Of a stretch of DNA of 64,000 nucleotides, positions 29,528 to 39,669 are shown piece after piece. The stretch comes from Planctomyces sp. SH-PL14. GTDB lineage: Bacteria > Planctomycetota > Planctomycetia > Planctomycetales > Planctomycetaceae. Every line of letters begins with the position of its first letter. Within the stretch, counting starts at the first letter, position 1. The DNA lies in contig NZ_CP011270.1 in assembly GCF_001610835.1 (NCBI RefSeq), positions 6,528,001 through 6,592,000 of the forward strand, in the 5' to 3' direction. The notes beneath the pieces are model-generated. The model did no database searches. It worked only from the letters and a program-made list of their open reading frames with translations, and was not told the origin of the DNA. A program made the position numbers and the translations under genes.

Positions 29528-31204
29528 ATGACTGAATCTTTCGCTTCGCCGTCTCGCCCGCTCGCCACCGGTCTCCTCCGGCGGCTCCCGTCGTGGCTCG
29601 GTGCCGCCTGCCTCTTGCTGGCCGCCTGCACGGCCCTGGCGCGGGAGCCGCTGTTCGTGGTCCGCGTCGCGGGGGTGAACCGACTGCTGGAGGATGTCGA
29701 CTACCTCACGGCCCTCGCCGAGCGGCCGGAACTCGCCGGATTTGTCCGCGGGCTGCCGGGGATCGTGAACGACCTGCGGGGGCTCGACCGGGCCCGCCCG
29801 ATCTGTCTGGCGGCTTATGTGCCGGCGGACGGTAAGGTCGGCAAGCACATGGATGTCGCGCTCCTCGTCCCGGTGATCGACACGACCGCTCTCCAGAAGA
29901 CGATCGGGATGACAAAGCGGGCCAAGCTCGTCGCCGGGGAGTCCGAGGGACGGTTCGTGCTCGAAGCCCCGCGGCGGACGATTCCGGTGCGGGTCATCGA
30001 CGGGTGGGCGGTCGTGAGCGAGCAGGAGGAGTTGCTGAAGGACCTGGCGCCGGAATCGATCGTCGGGACTTCGGAGGGTTCACAGCCCGACATCGTGGTG
30101 CGGCTCAACTGGGCGGGGCTTCCCGAGGCGATCCGGGCCGAAGTCATCCGCAAGATGGAGCGCGACCGCGACCAGGAACGGACGCAGCGGGAGTCGGAGG
30201 ACGAGGCCGAGTTTGCTATCCGGCAGGGTGTCCTGGATGTCCTGCTGACCGCCGGCCGGACGATCCTGCGGGATCTCTCGGGAACCGTCCTGACCGTGGA
30301 TATCGATGCCGGTCGCCGGCAGGTCGTGGCGGTGGCGTCGTTCGTGCCGCGGGACGGCAGTTCGCTCGAGCGGGCGATTGCCGAACTGCCGGTCGAGTCG
30401 CAGTTCTCGGAGCCGGTGGGCCGCTCGGCGGCGGGGGTCCTCGCGATCTCCTGCCGGACGCCGGAGTTCATTCGGAAGGGGACTCAGGACGTCCTCGACA
30501 AGATCGCCGCCCGGACGGACGGCGAAGTCACGAACGAGGTCGAGGCGAAGCTGGTTCGCCAGATCCTGGATCTTGTCCAGGATGGGCTGTGCGGAGAGCG
30601 CTACGACGGGTTTGTGGCAGTCACGCCAACGGAGCAGAGCACGATCTCGCTCGCCGCGGCGGTCCGGTCGGGGCTGACCGACGAGGCCGAGACGCTGCTG
30701 GGCTGGATTCTTCCCGAGGCGGCCAAGCACGAGGACGTGAAGTCGATCGCGATGAAGGCTCTGGTGACGGAGGGAATCGCGTTCCACCGGATCACGCCGG
30801 CCGATCCGCGGGCGGAGGATGAGGAGGTGTTTGGCGCGGCTCCCTCGATCTATATCGGAACCGGCCACGGCGCGATCTGGATCGGAATGGGAGGTGCGCC
30901 GATCGAAAGCACCCTCAAGTCGCTTGTCTCGCCGGCGGAGCCGTCGGACGGGGCTCGGGAAGGCTCGCCGGTGGCGATGCTTTCCATGCATCTGCGTCCG
31001 TGGGCCGGCATCATCGCCGCCAAGGGGGATGGGCCGGTTCGCGTGCGGGACGCGATGGCCGATGCGATCCGCGCGGGGGAGGCGGACGAGGTCTCACTGA
31101 AGCTTCGTGCGTCGGAGGCGGGGTTGACCGCGACTCTCCGGGCGGACGATCTGTTGCTCAAGACGTTGTTCGCGGCCATCGCCGCTGAGCAGGGCGATGA
31201 GTAG
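29528..31204 (+). CDS. exported hypothetical protein of planctomycete type
   Basis: A 558-aa protein with a signal peptide (RRLPSWLGAACLLLAACTALA, about residues 18-38) followed by a soluble body of alternating beta and helical stretches, for example PLFVVRVAGVNRLLEDVDYL and FVAVTPTEQSTISLAAAVRS. The lipobox-like LLAAC could make it a lipoprotein. The start at 29528 (MTESFASPSRP) is used; earlier in-frame codons extend it unconvincingly. No catalytic motif was recognised. Confidence 0.75.
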   Translation: MTESFASPSRPLATGLLRRLPSWLGAACLLLAACTALAREPLFVVRVAGVNRLLEDVDYLTALAERPELAGFVRGLPGIVNDLRGLDRARPICLAAYVPADGKVGKHMDVALLVPVIDTTALQKTIGMTKRAKLVAGESEGRFVLEAPRRTIPVRVIDGWAVVSEQEELLKDLAPESIVGTSEGSQPDIVVRLNWAGLPEAIRAEVIRKMERDRDQERTQRESEDEAEFAIRQGVLDVLLTAGRTILRDLSGTVLTVDIDAGRRQVVAVASFVPRDGSSLERAIAELPVESQFSEPVGRSAAGVLAISCRTPEFIRKGTQDVLDKIAARTDGEVTNEVEAKLVRQILDLVQDGLCGERYDGFVAVTPTEQSTISLAAAVRSGLTDEAETLLGWILPEAAKHEDVKSIAMKALVTEGIAFHRITPADPRAEDEEVFGAAPSIYIGTGHGAIWIGMGGAPIESTLKSLVSPAEPSDGAREGSPVAMLSMHLRPWAGIIAAKGDGPVRVRDAMADAIRAGEADEVSLKLRASEAGLTATLRADDLLLKTLFAAIAAEQGDE

Positions 31205-31247
31205 CGATCAGGATCGTGCTACGGGCCTCCTGAAGGCTCACCGTCTG

Positions 31248-31558
31248 ACCGGGTCCAGGGGGTACCCCTGGTGGGGGATGCAAGGGGGCGAAGCCTCCTT
31301 GCCCGCCGGAGGCCTGGCCGTCGAGAGACGTCTGAAGGAGATCGTGTCCAAACGCGGACAGGGTGCCGGATGCCCCCGCACCAACCCGCGCGGATTCCTG
31401 GGCGAGCGGTGATCCTCAACGCCGGTACCACAAAGCGGACGCCCGTTGCTTACCACGGTTCCTCATAGAAGTGCCTCCGGCGGCAAGGGGTGACCCCCTT
31501 GACCCTTGGCCGGTGGAAGTTGGGTTCGAGCCAACAGCGCGCAGCCGGCAAGCACGCG
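31248..31558 (-). repeat. structured intergenic repeat, copy 4
   Basis: Reverse copy between convergent genes, 44 bp after the exported protein stop. It closely resembles copy 6: both read TGTCC-GCGTTT-GGACA at the small hairpin and share the CGGGCGAAGCC-type variants in the arms, so 4 and 6 form a subgroup. The left-arm loop is short (GGGGGTCACCCC). Confidence 0.9.
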
Positions 31559-31638
31559 GTTTGAGACAGCAGGACAAAAGGTGACCGCCCACGCAATCCG
31601 TTCAATCCCATTGTGCGACGACCACCAGCACCGGCCGA

Positions 31639-32094
31639 TCAATCCATAAGCTCCAACTGCAGGTCAACCGGACCGGGGCCCTTGACCTGCGGAGTGATCA
31701 CCGTGGTCCGGACGCTGGCGTACTTGGCCGGAAGGAGTGAACGGCCCGGATCTTTGCCGAGCACCCGTGACGTGTAGGCATTCGCGTCTTCACCCGCCTG
31801 CTGTTGCAACGCGGGATCGAGCTTGATGATCGTCGCTCGGTGGCTGCCCGGGACGGCGCCATCGTTGGGACGGAAGGTCGACAACGTAAACTTGCCCGCG
31901 GCGTCGGTGGTCCCGGTGGCGGCGTGCGAGACCTGTTCGGTCAGCAGGCTCACGACGGCCCCCTCCACGGCTTTGCCGCGGTAGGTGACCGTTCCCGTGA
32001 CAGGAATCGTCTGAGGTTGTTCCACTGCCTTTTGTCCGCAGCCTGCGGCCAGGAACAGGACACCACCGAGCACAATGCGATAGGAATTGAACAT
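31639..32094 (-). CDS. lipoprotein with carboxypeptidase-regulatory-like domain
   Basis: A 151-aa lipoprotein with a signal sequence ending in the lipobox LAAGC (cysteine about residue 19). The mature protein starts with PVTGTVTYRGKAVEGAVVSL, a carboxypeptidase-regulatory-like sandwich with TGTTDAAGKFTLSTF and LLPAKYASVRTTVITPQV, the same ending as in the lipoprotein at 10.8 kb. It lies downstream of the second DUF1559 gene, separated by a terminator, which suggests an independent promoter. Confidence 0.86.
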   Translation of the reverse strand: MFNSYRIVLGGVLFLAAGCGQKAVEQPQTIPVTGTVTYRGKAVEGAVVSLLTEQVSHAATGTTDAAGKFTLSTFRPNDGAVPGSHRATIIKLDPALQQQAGEDANAYTSRVLGKDPGRSLLPAKYASVRTTVITPQVKGPGPVDLQLELMD

Positions 32095-32225
32095 GGGAAA
32101 CGATCTTGAAATAGACGCCGGGAGCGAGCGGCGGCCGAAACCTTGAGGGAATCGGACGACGGGCAGTCGCCCTTGGCGGAGAGTCGAGCAGGAAGCGAGA
32201 ACGGCCGGAGAAACAGCACCGGCAC

Positions 32226-32258
32226 AAAAAAGGAGATCCCTCGTCGGAGAGGGATCTC
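32226..32258 (-). terminator. intrinsic terminator after the DUF1559 gene
   Basis: A perfect 10-bp stem, 32233-32242 (GAGATCCCTC) with 32249-32258 (GAGGGATCTC), and a 6-nt loop. Read leftward it is followed by CTTTTTTG (T-run complementary to 32226-32231). It lies about 90 bp past the DUF1559 stop and before the lipoprotein start, so it should separate the two transcripts at least in part. Confidence 0.88.
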
Positions 32259-32347
32259 ACAGGAAGACGCCGCATCCGGGCGTGAACGGGACAAAACCAC
32301 CGACGGGGCGTCATCCCGGTCGCCGACCGCGGGGCGCGCCGACGGAT

Positions 32348-33301
<954 letters not shown>

Positions 33302-33678
33302 CTCGACTCGACTCTCAGTGACTCTGTTGGTGGTGATCCGCGAAAGCGCGGGGATGAGGGATTTGCCGACTCGCCCGAGGACGAAAAAATCGGGAATTCT
33401 AGATGCTACGTTAGGTTGGAGGGTTGTCGAGTCAAGGTGTGGACGCGAATTCACACATCGTCTTGAGCGAGCCGCGACGGCCGGTGAACTGTGTTCCCTT
33501 TGACGGACAAATGAAGGCTTCTGCTGCGGTTCGCCACAACCCTGACGGCAAATCGCCCCGTGCATGACGCCTCGACACTCTGACCGGAGCGTCCCGTCCC
33601 CTATCCTGTCCGGTGGATTCTGTGACAGTGCCGCCCGGTCCAGACGACCGTCCCGCGGACAGGAGAAAGTACGCCGCA
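33302..33678. other. divergent intergenic region between the DUF1559 gene and acpS
   Basis: About 377 bp with no supported gene. It includes an A/T-richer tract near 33387-33412 that may hold the leftward DUF1559 promoter, but no convincing -35/-10 pair was identified. Two small open frames here lack any family similarity. Confidence 0.4.
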
Positions 33679-34089
33679 ATGATCATCGGACTGGGGACGG
33701 ACATTGTTGAGGTGGACCGCATCGGAGAGATGATCGACCGGCATGGCGATCTGTTTCTCAAGCGGGTCTTTACCGAGCAGGAGATCGAATACTGCCGAGT
33801 CAAGAAGGCGTGCAACCAGCACTACGCCGGGCGATGGGCCGCCAAGGAGGCGGTCATGAAGACCCTGGGGACGGGCTTCACCAAGGGAGTGGGCTGGACC
33901 GACATCGAGGTTCAGTCCCGCCGCAGCGGGCAGCCGGTGATCCAACTCACCGGCGGAGCGGCGGAGTACGCCAGGGGGCTGGGGATCGACCAGGTCCTGA
34001 TCACGATCTCGCACTGCCGGAAGTACGCCACCGCGACCGCCATCGCCTTTCACCATCCGAAGCCCGCTGCCGCGGAGACCCCCCGCTGA
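33679..34089 (+). CDS. acpS: holo-[acyl-carrier-protein] synthase
   Basis: AcpS (136 aa) transfers 4'-phosphopantetheine from CoA to acyl carrier protein. The ATG at 33679 gives MIIGLGTDIVEVDRI with the Mg-binding D8; the second acidic ligand is E57 in RWAAKEAVMK. The C-terminal SISH-like motif is ITISHCRKYATATAI. A longer in-frame start at 33613 adds residues not found in the family. The gene stands alone and is followed by a thioredoxin gene. Confidence 0.95.
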   Translation: MIIGLGTDIVEVDRIGEMIDRHGDLFLKRVFTEQEIEYCRVKKACNQHYAGRWAAKEAVMKTLGTGFTKGVGWTDIEVQSRRSGQPVIQLTGGAAEYARGLGIDQVLITISHCRKYATATAIAFHHPKPAAAETPR

Positions 34090-34269
34090 TCTCGGACGAG
34101 CCTGGCATCGTCCCGACTGCCATCCAGAACCTGCGAATCTGGGTGGGCTGGGGGCAATCTGCCTTGTTTTGCGTCACTGACCGTTCGTTCCGGGCGGATC
34201 GATCAAACCTGCTGGGCCGGTTATGCCGATTTGACTTCCAGTGGCGCTCTCAATCCAAGGAGTCGGGCA

Positions 34270-34728
34270 ATGCGGAAGGCGTTCGGATCGGCCGTACTGG
34301 CAATGGGCCTGCTGGTGATCGTGGCCGCGACGTGGGGGGCCGGCCCGCAGAAGTCGAACGTCGCCTGGCAGCCGAATCTCCAGACGGCCCACAAGGTTTC
34401 GCAGAAGACCGGCAAGCCGATGCTTCTCGTCTTCGGGGCGGAGTGGTGCACGTTCTGCAAGAAGCTCGAGAGCCAGACGCTCGGCAACGAAAACCTGGCC
34501 AAGTACATCAACATGAACTTTGTGCCGGTTCACATCGACGTCGATGCGGAGCCGAAGGTCGGTGAGATCCTCGAAGTTTCGAAGCTCCCGTGCACGATCG
34601 TCCTCTCGCCGGAAGCGGATCTTCTCGGTCGGTACGAGGGCTTCTGCCAGCCGAACCAGTTTCACCAGAAGCTGACCGCCGCCCAGAAGCTCCACCGGGA
34701 AGTCCAGCAGACGGGCGGCCAGCGGTAA
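34270..34728 (+). CDS. exported thioredoxin-fold protein
   Basis: A 152-aa protein with an N-terminal hydrophobic signal or anchor (residues 4-24, ending ATWGAGP) and a thioredoxin fold. The active site is CTFC (C60, C63) after LLVFGAEW, with the cis-proline in SKLPCTIVLSP. This CxxC (T-F) differs from CGPC thioredoxins and resembles DsbE/thioredoxin-7-like or thioredoxin-fold proteins acting outside the cytoplasm. The start at 34270 (MRKAFGSAVL) is chosen over an ATG at 34231. Confidence 0.88.
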   Translation: MRKAFGSAVLAMGLLVIVAATWGAGPQKSNVAWQPNLQTAHKVSQKTGKPMLLVFGAEWCTFCKKLESQTLGNENLAKYINMNFVPVHIDVDAEPKVGEILEVSKLPCTIVLSPEADLLGRYEGFCQPNQFHQKLTAAQKLHREVQQTGGQR

Positions 34729-34767
34729 CACGCGGCTGCCGAGATCGCTTCACGCCCGCCCGAATGC

Positions 34768-34820
34768 AGAACCCCGAATGTCCCGGCCGTTGGCCCGGAT
34801 GCTCGGGGTTCTTGGTTTTT
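34768..34820 (+). terminator. intrinsic terminator after the thioredoxin gene
   Basis: A perfect 10-bp stem, 34768-34777 (AGAACCCCGA) with 34803-34812 (TCGGGGTTCT), followed by TGGTTTTT (34813-34820). The interior can form a further short CCGG-based helix. It lies 40 bp after the thioredoxin stop and directly before repeat copy 5. Confidence 0.88.
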
Positions 34821-34851
34821 GGCGGGGTGGTGCGTCCCGCTGTCTCGGACC

Positions 34852-35219
34852 GCGTTCTTGCCGGCGCAGCTCTGTTTGCTCAATCCCAACGTGCCACGGC
34901 CGCTGGAGGTCAAGGGGGGGCAACCCCCTTGCCGCCGGAGGCACTTCCATGAGGAACCGCGGTACGCAACGGACGTCCGCTTTGTGGTACCGGCGTTGAG
35001 GACTCCCTCAATCTACACCGCTTGCTTTGCAATCCCAGCGGGTTGGTGAGGGGGCATACGACACGGTGTCCGCGCTTGGACACGTGCTCCTTCAGACATC
35101 TCCCGACGGCCAGGCCTCCGGCGGGCAAGAGGGCGTTGCCCCCTTGCATCCCCCACCAGGGTGCCCCTGGACCCGGTTGGGGGGCGAAATGGCTGGCCAC
35201 CATCCAGCGAACGCACCCA
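34852..35219 (+). repeat. structured intergenic repeat, copy 5
   Basis: Forward copy between convergent genes, core 34852-35177. Beyond the core its right side continues to CCACCATCCAGCGAACGCAC (35198-35217), which matches the inverted ends of copy 12, so one terminus is preserved. The centre has CGGACGTCCG flanked by CAA/TTTG, a palindrome. The left-arm loop is short (GGGGGGGCAACCCCC). Confidence 0.9.
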
Positions 35220-35276
35220 GCGCCATGAGCGATCGAAAAAACCTCGCTGGCGCGAAGCGCGGCAGGAACTGCGGGC

Positions 35277-36581
35277 TTATCCGCGGGAGTCGTCGTTCAC
35301 GGCGTGCCACCGCTGCCAGGCCCGCTGGTCGTAGCCAAAGTCCTTCCCCGTGATCTTCCGCAGGGCGAGGAGGACTTCTTCGTTCCGGACATCCACGTTC
35401 ACGTTGGCCGTGTGGATGATCTCGTTCGGCTCGGGGATCACGATCGCGCCGTACGGCATCTGGCCGGTGAGGGCCATCCCTTCGATCTGGCTGGGATAGA
35501 GGCCGTTGTAGTTGTTCGGGTTCACCTGCGCGACGCCGCCGGGGGTGTTGGCGAAGCCGAGCGCGTTGGAGGAGGGGACCTGGACCGTGATCCGATGCGA
35601 GCTGATGAGGGCCGCGATCAGGTTGGGGACCGTGCGGCGGTCGCCGAATTTGCCGATCCCGACCGCGGCGCGGCGGATGACGGCGTTGTCCTTGTTCTTG
35701 AGGCCGGGGAGGAGATACCGCACCGCCTCTTCGGACTGATCGGGGGCGATGCCGGCGAGGGCGGCCTCGCGGACGACCTGCTCGGGGTCGAGGAGGATCC
35801 GGTCGACGAGTCGGCGGACGGGCTTCTTCCCCGGAATCCGCGAGACGATGTCGACGAACATCTTGCGGCCGTGCGGGTTTTTGTGGCTCGCCAGGAACTG
35901 ATTCAGGCCGGAGACGGCGTCCGGGTCGGTGATGCCACGGAGGGCCTGCTCTCCTTCGGTCCGGCGGAGAGGGTCGCGGTCGGTCAGCATGTTGACCCAG
36001 CGGCGGACCTTGGGGTGCCAGTCCGCTTCGGCGGCCCGTTCGGACGCGGTCTTTTCGAGCAGGTCGAACTCGTGTTCGGTGACGTAGCGGCCCTTGTATT
36101 TGACGTATCCCTGGCGGGCCATGGAGTCGTCTTTCGACATCCATTCCCCCTGGTAGCGGACGTGGCCGAGCGACTTGCGGGCATCAACGTGGTTCGGGTC
36201 GATCTCGACGATCCGTTCCAGCTCCTCGCGCCGCTGCGTCTGCATCTGCCGCTGGAGGCACCAGGCGGCGAGTTCCCAGTGGGCCTCGACGGTGTTGGGG
36301 ACGCGGCGGGCGCGGGTGTGGTATTCCTCGATGAGGGGGGAGCGGGTGGAGATGAACTCGATTTCGGAGCGGTCGACCGTGATCTCGGTGCCGCTGGTGC
36401 TGCGGATGAGGACGGTGGGGTCCTGGGGGGCGGAGGTTTTGCTGACGAGGCCCCGCAGTTCGCCGCCGTTCTTGAGGCGGATGACGTCGCCCGTGGCCGA
36501 CAAGGGATGCGCGGCGAGAAGGCCGCCGAAGAGGCCCCCGAGAACAGTGCGGCGGATCCAAGGTTGAACGGGGACGGGCAC
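35277..36581 (-). CDS. exported HEAT-repeat protein
   Basis: A 434-aa protein. The N-terminus MPVPVQPWIRRTVLGGLFGG and on to LSATGDVIRLKNG is a probable signal peptide followed by a small beta domain (LKNGGELRGLVSKTS). A helical part follows (ELERIVEIDPNHVDARKSLG resembles a TPR), then HEAT-like repeats (about residues 190-320: GEQALRGITDPDAVSGLNQF, VREAALAGIAPDQSEEAVRY, IRRAAVGIGKFGDRRTVPNL). The C-terminus DFGYDQRAWQRWHAV is frequent in planctomycete HEAT proteins. Scaffold role inferred. Confidence 0.8.
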   Translation of the reverse strand: MPVPVQPWIRRTVLGGLFGGLLAAHPLSATGDVIRLKNGGELRGLVSKTSAPQDPTVLIRSTSGTEITVDRSEIEFISTRSPLIEEYHTRARRVPNTVEAHWELAAWCLQRQMQTQRREELERIVEIDPNHVDARKSLGHVRYQGEWMSKDDSMARQGYVKYKGRYVTEHEFDLLEKTASERAAEADWHPKVRRWVNMLTDRDPLRRTEGEQALRGITDPDAVSGLNQFLASHKNPHGRKMFVDIVSRIPGKKPVRRLVDRILLDPEQVVREAALAGIAPDQSEEAVRYLLPGLKNKDNAVIRRAAVGIGKFGDRRTVPNLIAALISSHRITVQVPSSNALGFANTPGGVAQVNPNNYNGLYPSQIEGMALTGQMPYGAIVIPEPNEIIHTANVNVDVRNEEVLLALRKITGKDFGYDQRAWQRWHAVNDDSRG

Positions 36582-36728
36582 TCCAGGCTCCCGGAAGATG
36601 CGTGTGGGTATTGTATCGGCGGGATTTGGCGTGACTCAATCACGTGACGGGGCTGGTCGGAAAATCCGGGGGAATCGTTTGGTGGAAAATCTTGCGCAAT
36701 CGGCAGCCCCAGCGTGCTTGGCAATAGC

Positions 36729-37038
36729 GGGGTCCAGGGGGTACCCCTGGTGGGGGATGCAAGGGGGCGAAGCCTCCTTGCCCGCCGGAGGCCTGGTCGT
36801 CGAGAGACGTCTGAAGGAGATCGTGTCCAAACGCGGACAGTGTGCCGGATGCCCCCGCACCAACCCGCGCGGATTCCTGGGCGAGCGGTGATCCTCAACG
36901 CCGGTACCACAAAGCGGACGCCCGTTGCTTACCACGGTTCCTCATAGAAGCGCCTCCGGCGGCAAGGGGTTGCCCCCTGGACCCCGGCTGCCGTGGCACG
37001 TTGGGTTTGAGCGATCAGAGTCGCGCCGGCGAGGACGG
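36729..37038 (-). repeat. structured intergenic repeat, copy 6
   Basis: Reverse copy between divergent genes, so it may lie in or next to promoters. Nearly identical to copy 4 over most of the core (shared GGGGTACCCCTGGTGGGGGA and CGAAGCCTCCTTGCCCGCC), which points to recent common origin. The left-arm loop is short (GGGGGCAACCCC). Confidence 0.9.
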
Positions 37039-37168
37039 GGTTTGAGCAACCAATGCATCCGCCAGAGTTGAGACTCCTCCCACCGTCCGACACAATAACG
37101 GATCGACTGCCTCTGATTTGATAGACGTCTGCCGGTTCGCCGATCGCCGCCGGAAAGGAACCGTTCCC

Positions 37169-39652
37169 GTGCTCCGCCCGCTCTTCGCCGCGCTCCTGCT
37201 CCTTTTTGCCTCATCGACCGGGTGGGCCGAGGACGCCGTCGTCGCTTTACCGTCCCAGTTCACGCTCCAGGGAACGAAGGCGTTCCAACGCGTCCTCGTC
37301 GAAAAAACGATCGACGGCACCGCGACCGAACAGCTTCGAACCGGCGTCGAGTTCGTTTCGAGCGACCCCGAAGTTGTGGTCGTCGAAGAGGGGATCGCCC
37401 GTCCGAAGGGGAACGGTCAGGCCGAGATCACGGCCAAAGTCGGCGACCGCTCCGCCACGATGAAGGTCAGCGTCTCCGGAATGGACCAACCGTCCGCCCT
37501 GAGTTTCCGGCACGACGTTCTCCCCATTCTCTCGAAGCTGAACTGCAACTCCGGGGCGTGCCATGGCGCGCTGGCCGGGAAGGGGGGCTTCCGGCTCTCG
37601 CTGCGAGGGTACGATCCGGTCACCGACCACTTCACGATCGTCAAGCAGGACCGCGGCCGCCGCATCGAGCTGGCCGATCCGGGCCGCAGCCTCCTGATCG
37701 CCAAGCCCTCCGGCGCCATCCCGCACAAGGGAGGACTGCGGTTCGAGACCGAGTCGGTCGACTACCGCATTCTGGCGGATTGGATCGCCAGCGGGGCCAC
37801 CGAACCGCAGGCCGATGACCCCGAGGTGAGCCGGCTGGAAATCCTTCCGGAGCGAGCGGTGCTGAAGGTGAAAGACGCCGAGCAGCTCGTCGTCCGGGCA
37901 CATTTCTCGAACGGGACGAGCCGCGACGTCACCCCGTGGGTGAAGTGGTCTTCGGCGAATGAGGCGGTCGCCCGCGTCGACGACAACGGGCTCGTTTCGA
38001 TCGTCGGCCACGGCGAAGGAGCGCTCGTCGCGTGGTATTCCAGCAAGCTCGTGATCGCGAGCGTCACGGTGCCGTACCCCAATCAGGTCCCGGACTCCGC
38101 CTTCGCCCAGAAGCCGCGGAACGTCCTCGACGAACTGATCGACGCCAAGCTCAAGAGCCTGAACCTCCCGCCGTCGCCGCAGAGCGACGATGCCGAGTTC
38201 GTCCGCCGCGTCTACCTCGACACGATCGGGACGCTGCCGACGACCGACGAGGTTCGGACGTTCCTGGGGGACGCGTCGGCCGACAAGCGGGACAAGCTCA
38301 TCGACGCCCTCCTGGCCCGGCCGGAGTTCGTCGATTACTGGACCTACCGCACGTCCGACGTCCTGATGCTGAACGGCACGCTGCTGCGGCCGGAGGCGAT
38401 CAAGGCGTACTACGGCTGGATCCGGAAGAACATCGCCGCCAATACGCCGTGGGATCAGTTCGTCCGCGAGATCCTGACGGCCGTGGGGAGCAGCACCGAG
38501 AACGGCGCAACCAACTTCTACGCCCTCCACCAAGACCCCGAGAACATGACCGAGAACGCCTGCCAGGCGTTCCTCGGGCTCTCGATCGCCTGTGCCAAGT
38601 GCCACAACCATCCGCTCGAGAAATGGACCAACGACCAGTACTACGCGATGGCCAACCTCTTCGCCCGGGTCCGGGCCAAGGGGTGGGGCGGGGAGCCGCG
38701 GAACGGGGACGGCAAGCGGACGCTGTATGTCGCGGATATCGGCGACCTGATCCAGCCGCGGACCGGCAAACCGCAGCCGCCGACGCCGCTCGATGGCGTC
38801 CCGGTTGCGTTTGAGGATCCGTCGGACCGCCGCATTCATCTGGCGAAGTGGATGACCTCGCCGGAGAATCCGTACTTCGCCCGCTCGATCACGAACCGCG
38901 TCTGGAAGAATTTCTTCGGCGTCGGGCTCGTCGAGCAGGTGGACGACATGCGGGCCTCGAACCCGTCCAGCAATGACGCGCTTCTAAACGCGGCGGCGAA
39001 GCACCTCGTCGACAACAAGTTCGATCTCAAGTCGCTGATGAAGCTCATCCTCCAGTCGAACGCCTACCAGCGGACCAGCCAGCCGCTGGAGGAGAACAAG
39101 ACTGAGCAGCGGTTCTACAGCCGCTACTACCCCAAGCGGATGATGGCCGAGGTCATGCACGATGCGGTCTGCCAGGTGGCGGAGGTTCCGAGCGACTTCA
39201 CGCAGATCGCCTTCCCGGGGGCGGACAAGCAGAAGACCGACTTCTATCCCAAGGGGACGCGGGCGATTCAGCTCTACGACAGCGCCGTCGACAACTACTT
39301 CCTCCAGGCGTTCGGCCGGAATCAGCGGCGGATCACCTGCGAGTGCGAGCGGTCCGACGAGCCGAGCATGGTTCAGGTACTCCACATCGCCAACGGCGAC
39401 ACCGTGAACCAGAAGCTGAAGGCAGCCGATAGCCGCGTCGAGAAACTCATGCGGCTCCACGCGAGCGGAATGTCCCCCGAGGCCCTCGTCGACGAAGCGT
39501 ACCTCTGTTCACTCTCGCGGTATCCGACGGCCCAGGAACGTTCGAACCTCCTGACGGTCCTGAACCAGACGCCGGAGACCGAGCTCCGCGGCGCGGTCGA
39601 GGACCTGTTCTGGGCAATCCTGAGCAGCCGCGAGTTCCTGTTCAATCACTGA
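37169..39652 (+). CDS. DUF1549/DUF1553 cytochrome-type exported protein
   Basis: An 827-aa exported protein of the planctomycete PSCyt family. The GTG at 37169 has GGAAAGGAA 8 nt upstream and gives a signal peptide (VLRPLFAALLLLFASSTGWA). Domains in order: a bacterial Ig-like segment (about 25-110); a cytochrome-like segment with a CX4CH motif (C126, C131, H132); a second Ig-like region; DUF1549 (about 310-500) with a heme-type CxxCH (C475, C478, H479); and DUF1553 (about 550-820). These proteins usually precede a DUF1501 gene, which is absent here. A role in polymer degradation is often suggested but unproven. Confidence 0.9.
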   Translation: MLRPLFAALLLLFASSTGWAEDAVVALPSQFTLQGTKAFQRVLVEKTIDGTATEQLRTGVEFVSSDPEVVVVEEGIARPKGNGQAEITAKVGDRSATMKVSVSGMDQPSALSFRHDVLPILSKLNCNSGACHGALAGKGGFRLSLRGYDPVTDHFTIVKQDRGRRIELADPGRSLLIAKPSGAIPHKGGLRFETESVDYRILADWIASGATEPQADDPEVSRLEILPERAVLKVKDAEQLVVRAHFSNGTSRDVTPWVKWSSANEAVARVDDNGLVSIVGHGEGALVAWYSSKLVIASVTVPYPNQVPDSAFAQKPRNVLDELIDAKLKSLNLPPSPQSDDAEFVRRVYLDTIGTLPTTDEVRTFLGDASADKRDKLIDALLARPEFVDYWTYRTSDVLMLNGTLLRPEAIKAYYGWIRKNIAANTPWDQFVREILTAVGSSTENGATNFYALHQDPENMTENACQAFLGLSIACAKCHNHPLEKWTNDQYYAMANLFARVRAKGWGGEPRNGDGKRTLYVADIGDLIQPRTGKPQPPTPLDGVPVAFEDPSDRRIHLAKWMTSPENPYFARSITNRVWKNFFGVGLVEQVDDMRASNPSSNDALLNAAAKHLVDNKFDLKSLMKLILQSNAYQRTSQPLEENKTEQRFYSRYYPKRMMAEVMHDAVCQVAEVPSDFTQIAFPGADKQKTDFYPKGTRAIQLYDSAVDNYFLQAFGRNQRRITCECERSDEPSMVQVLHIANGDTVNQKLKAADSRVEKLMRLHASGMSPEALVDEAYLCSLSRYPTAQERSNLLTVLNQTPETELRGAVEDLFWAILSSREFLFNH

Positions 39653-39669
39653 CGAAGGGCGGGGCGACT

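Noticed and set aside
31501-31558. TTCGA-containing segment resembling a tRNA T-arm
   Set aside because: It is part of repeat copy 4 and lacks acceptor and anticodon stems.
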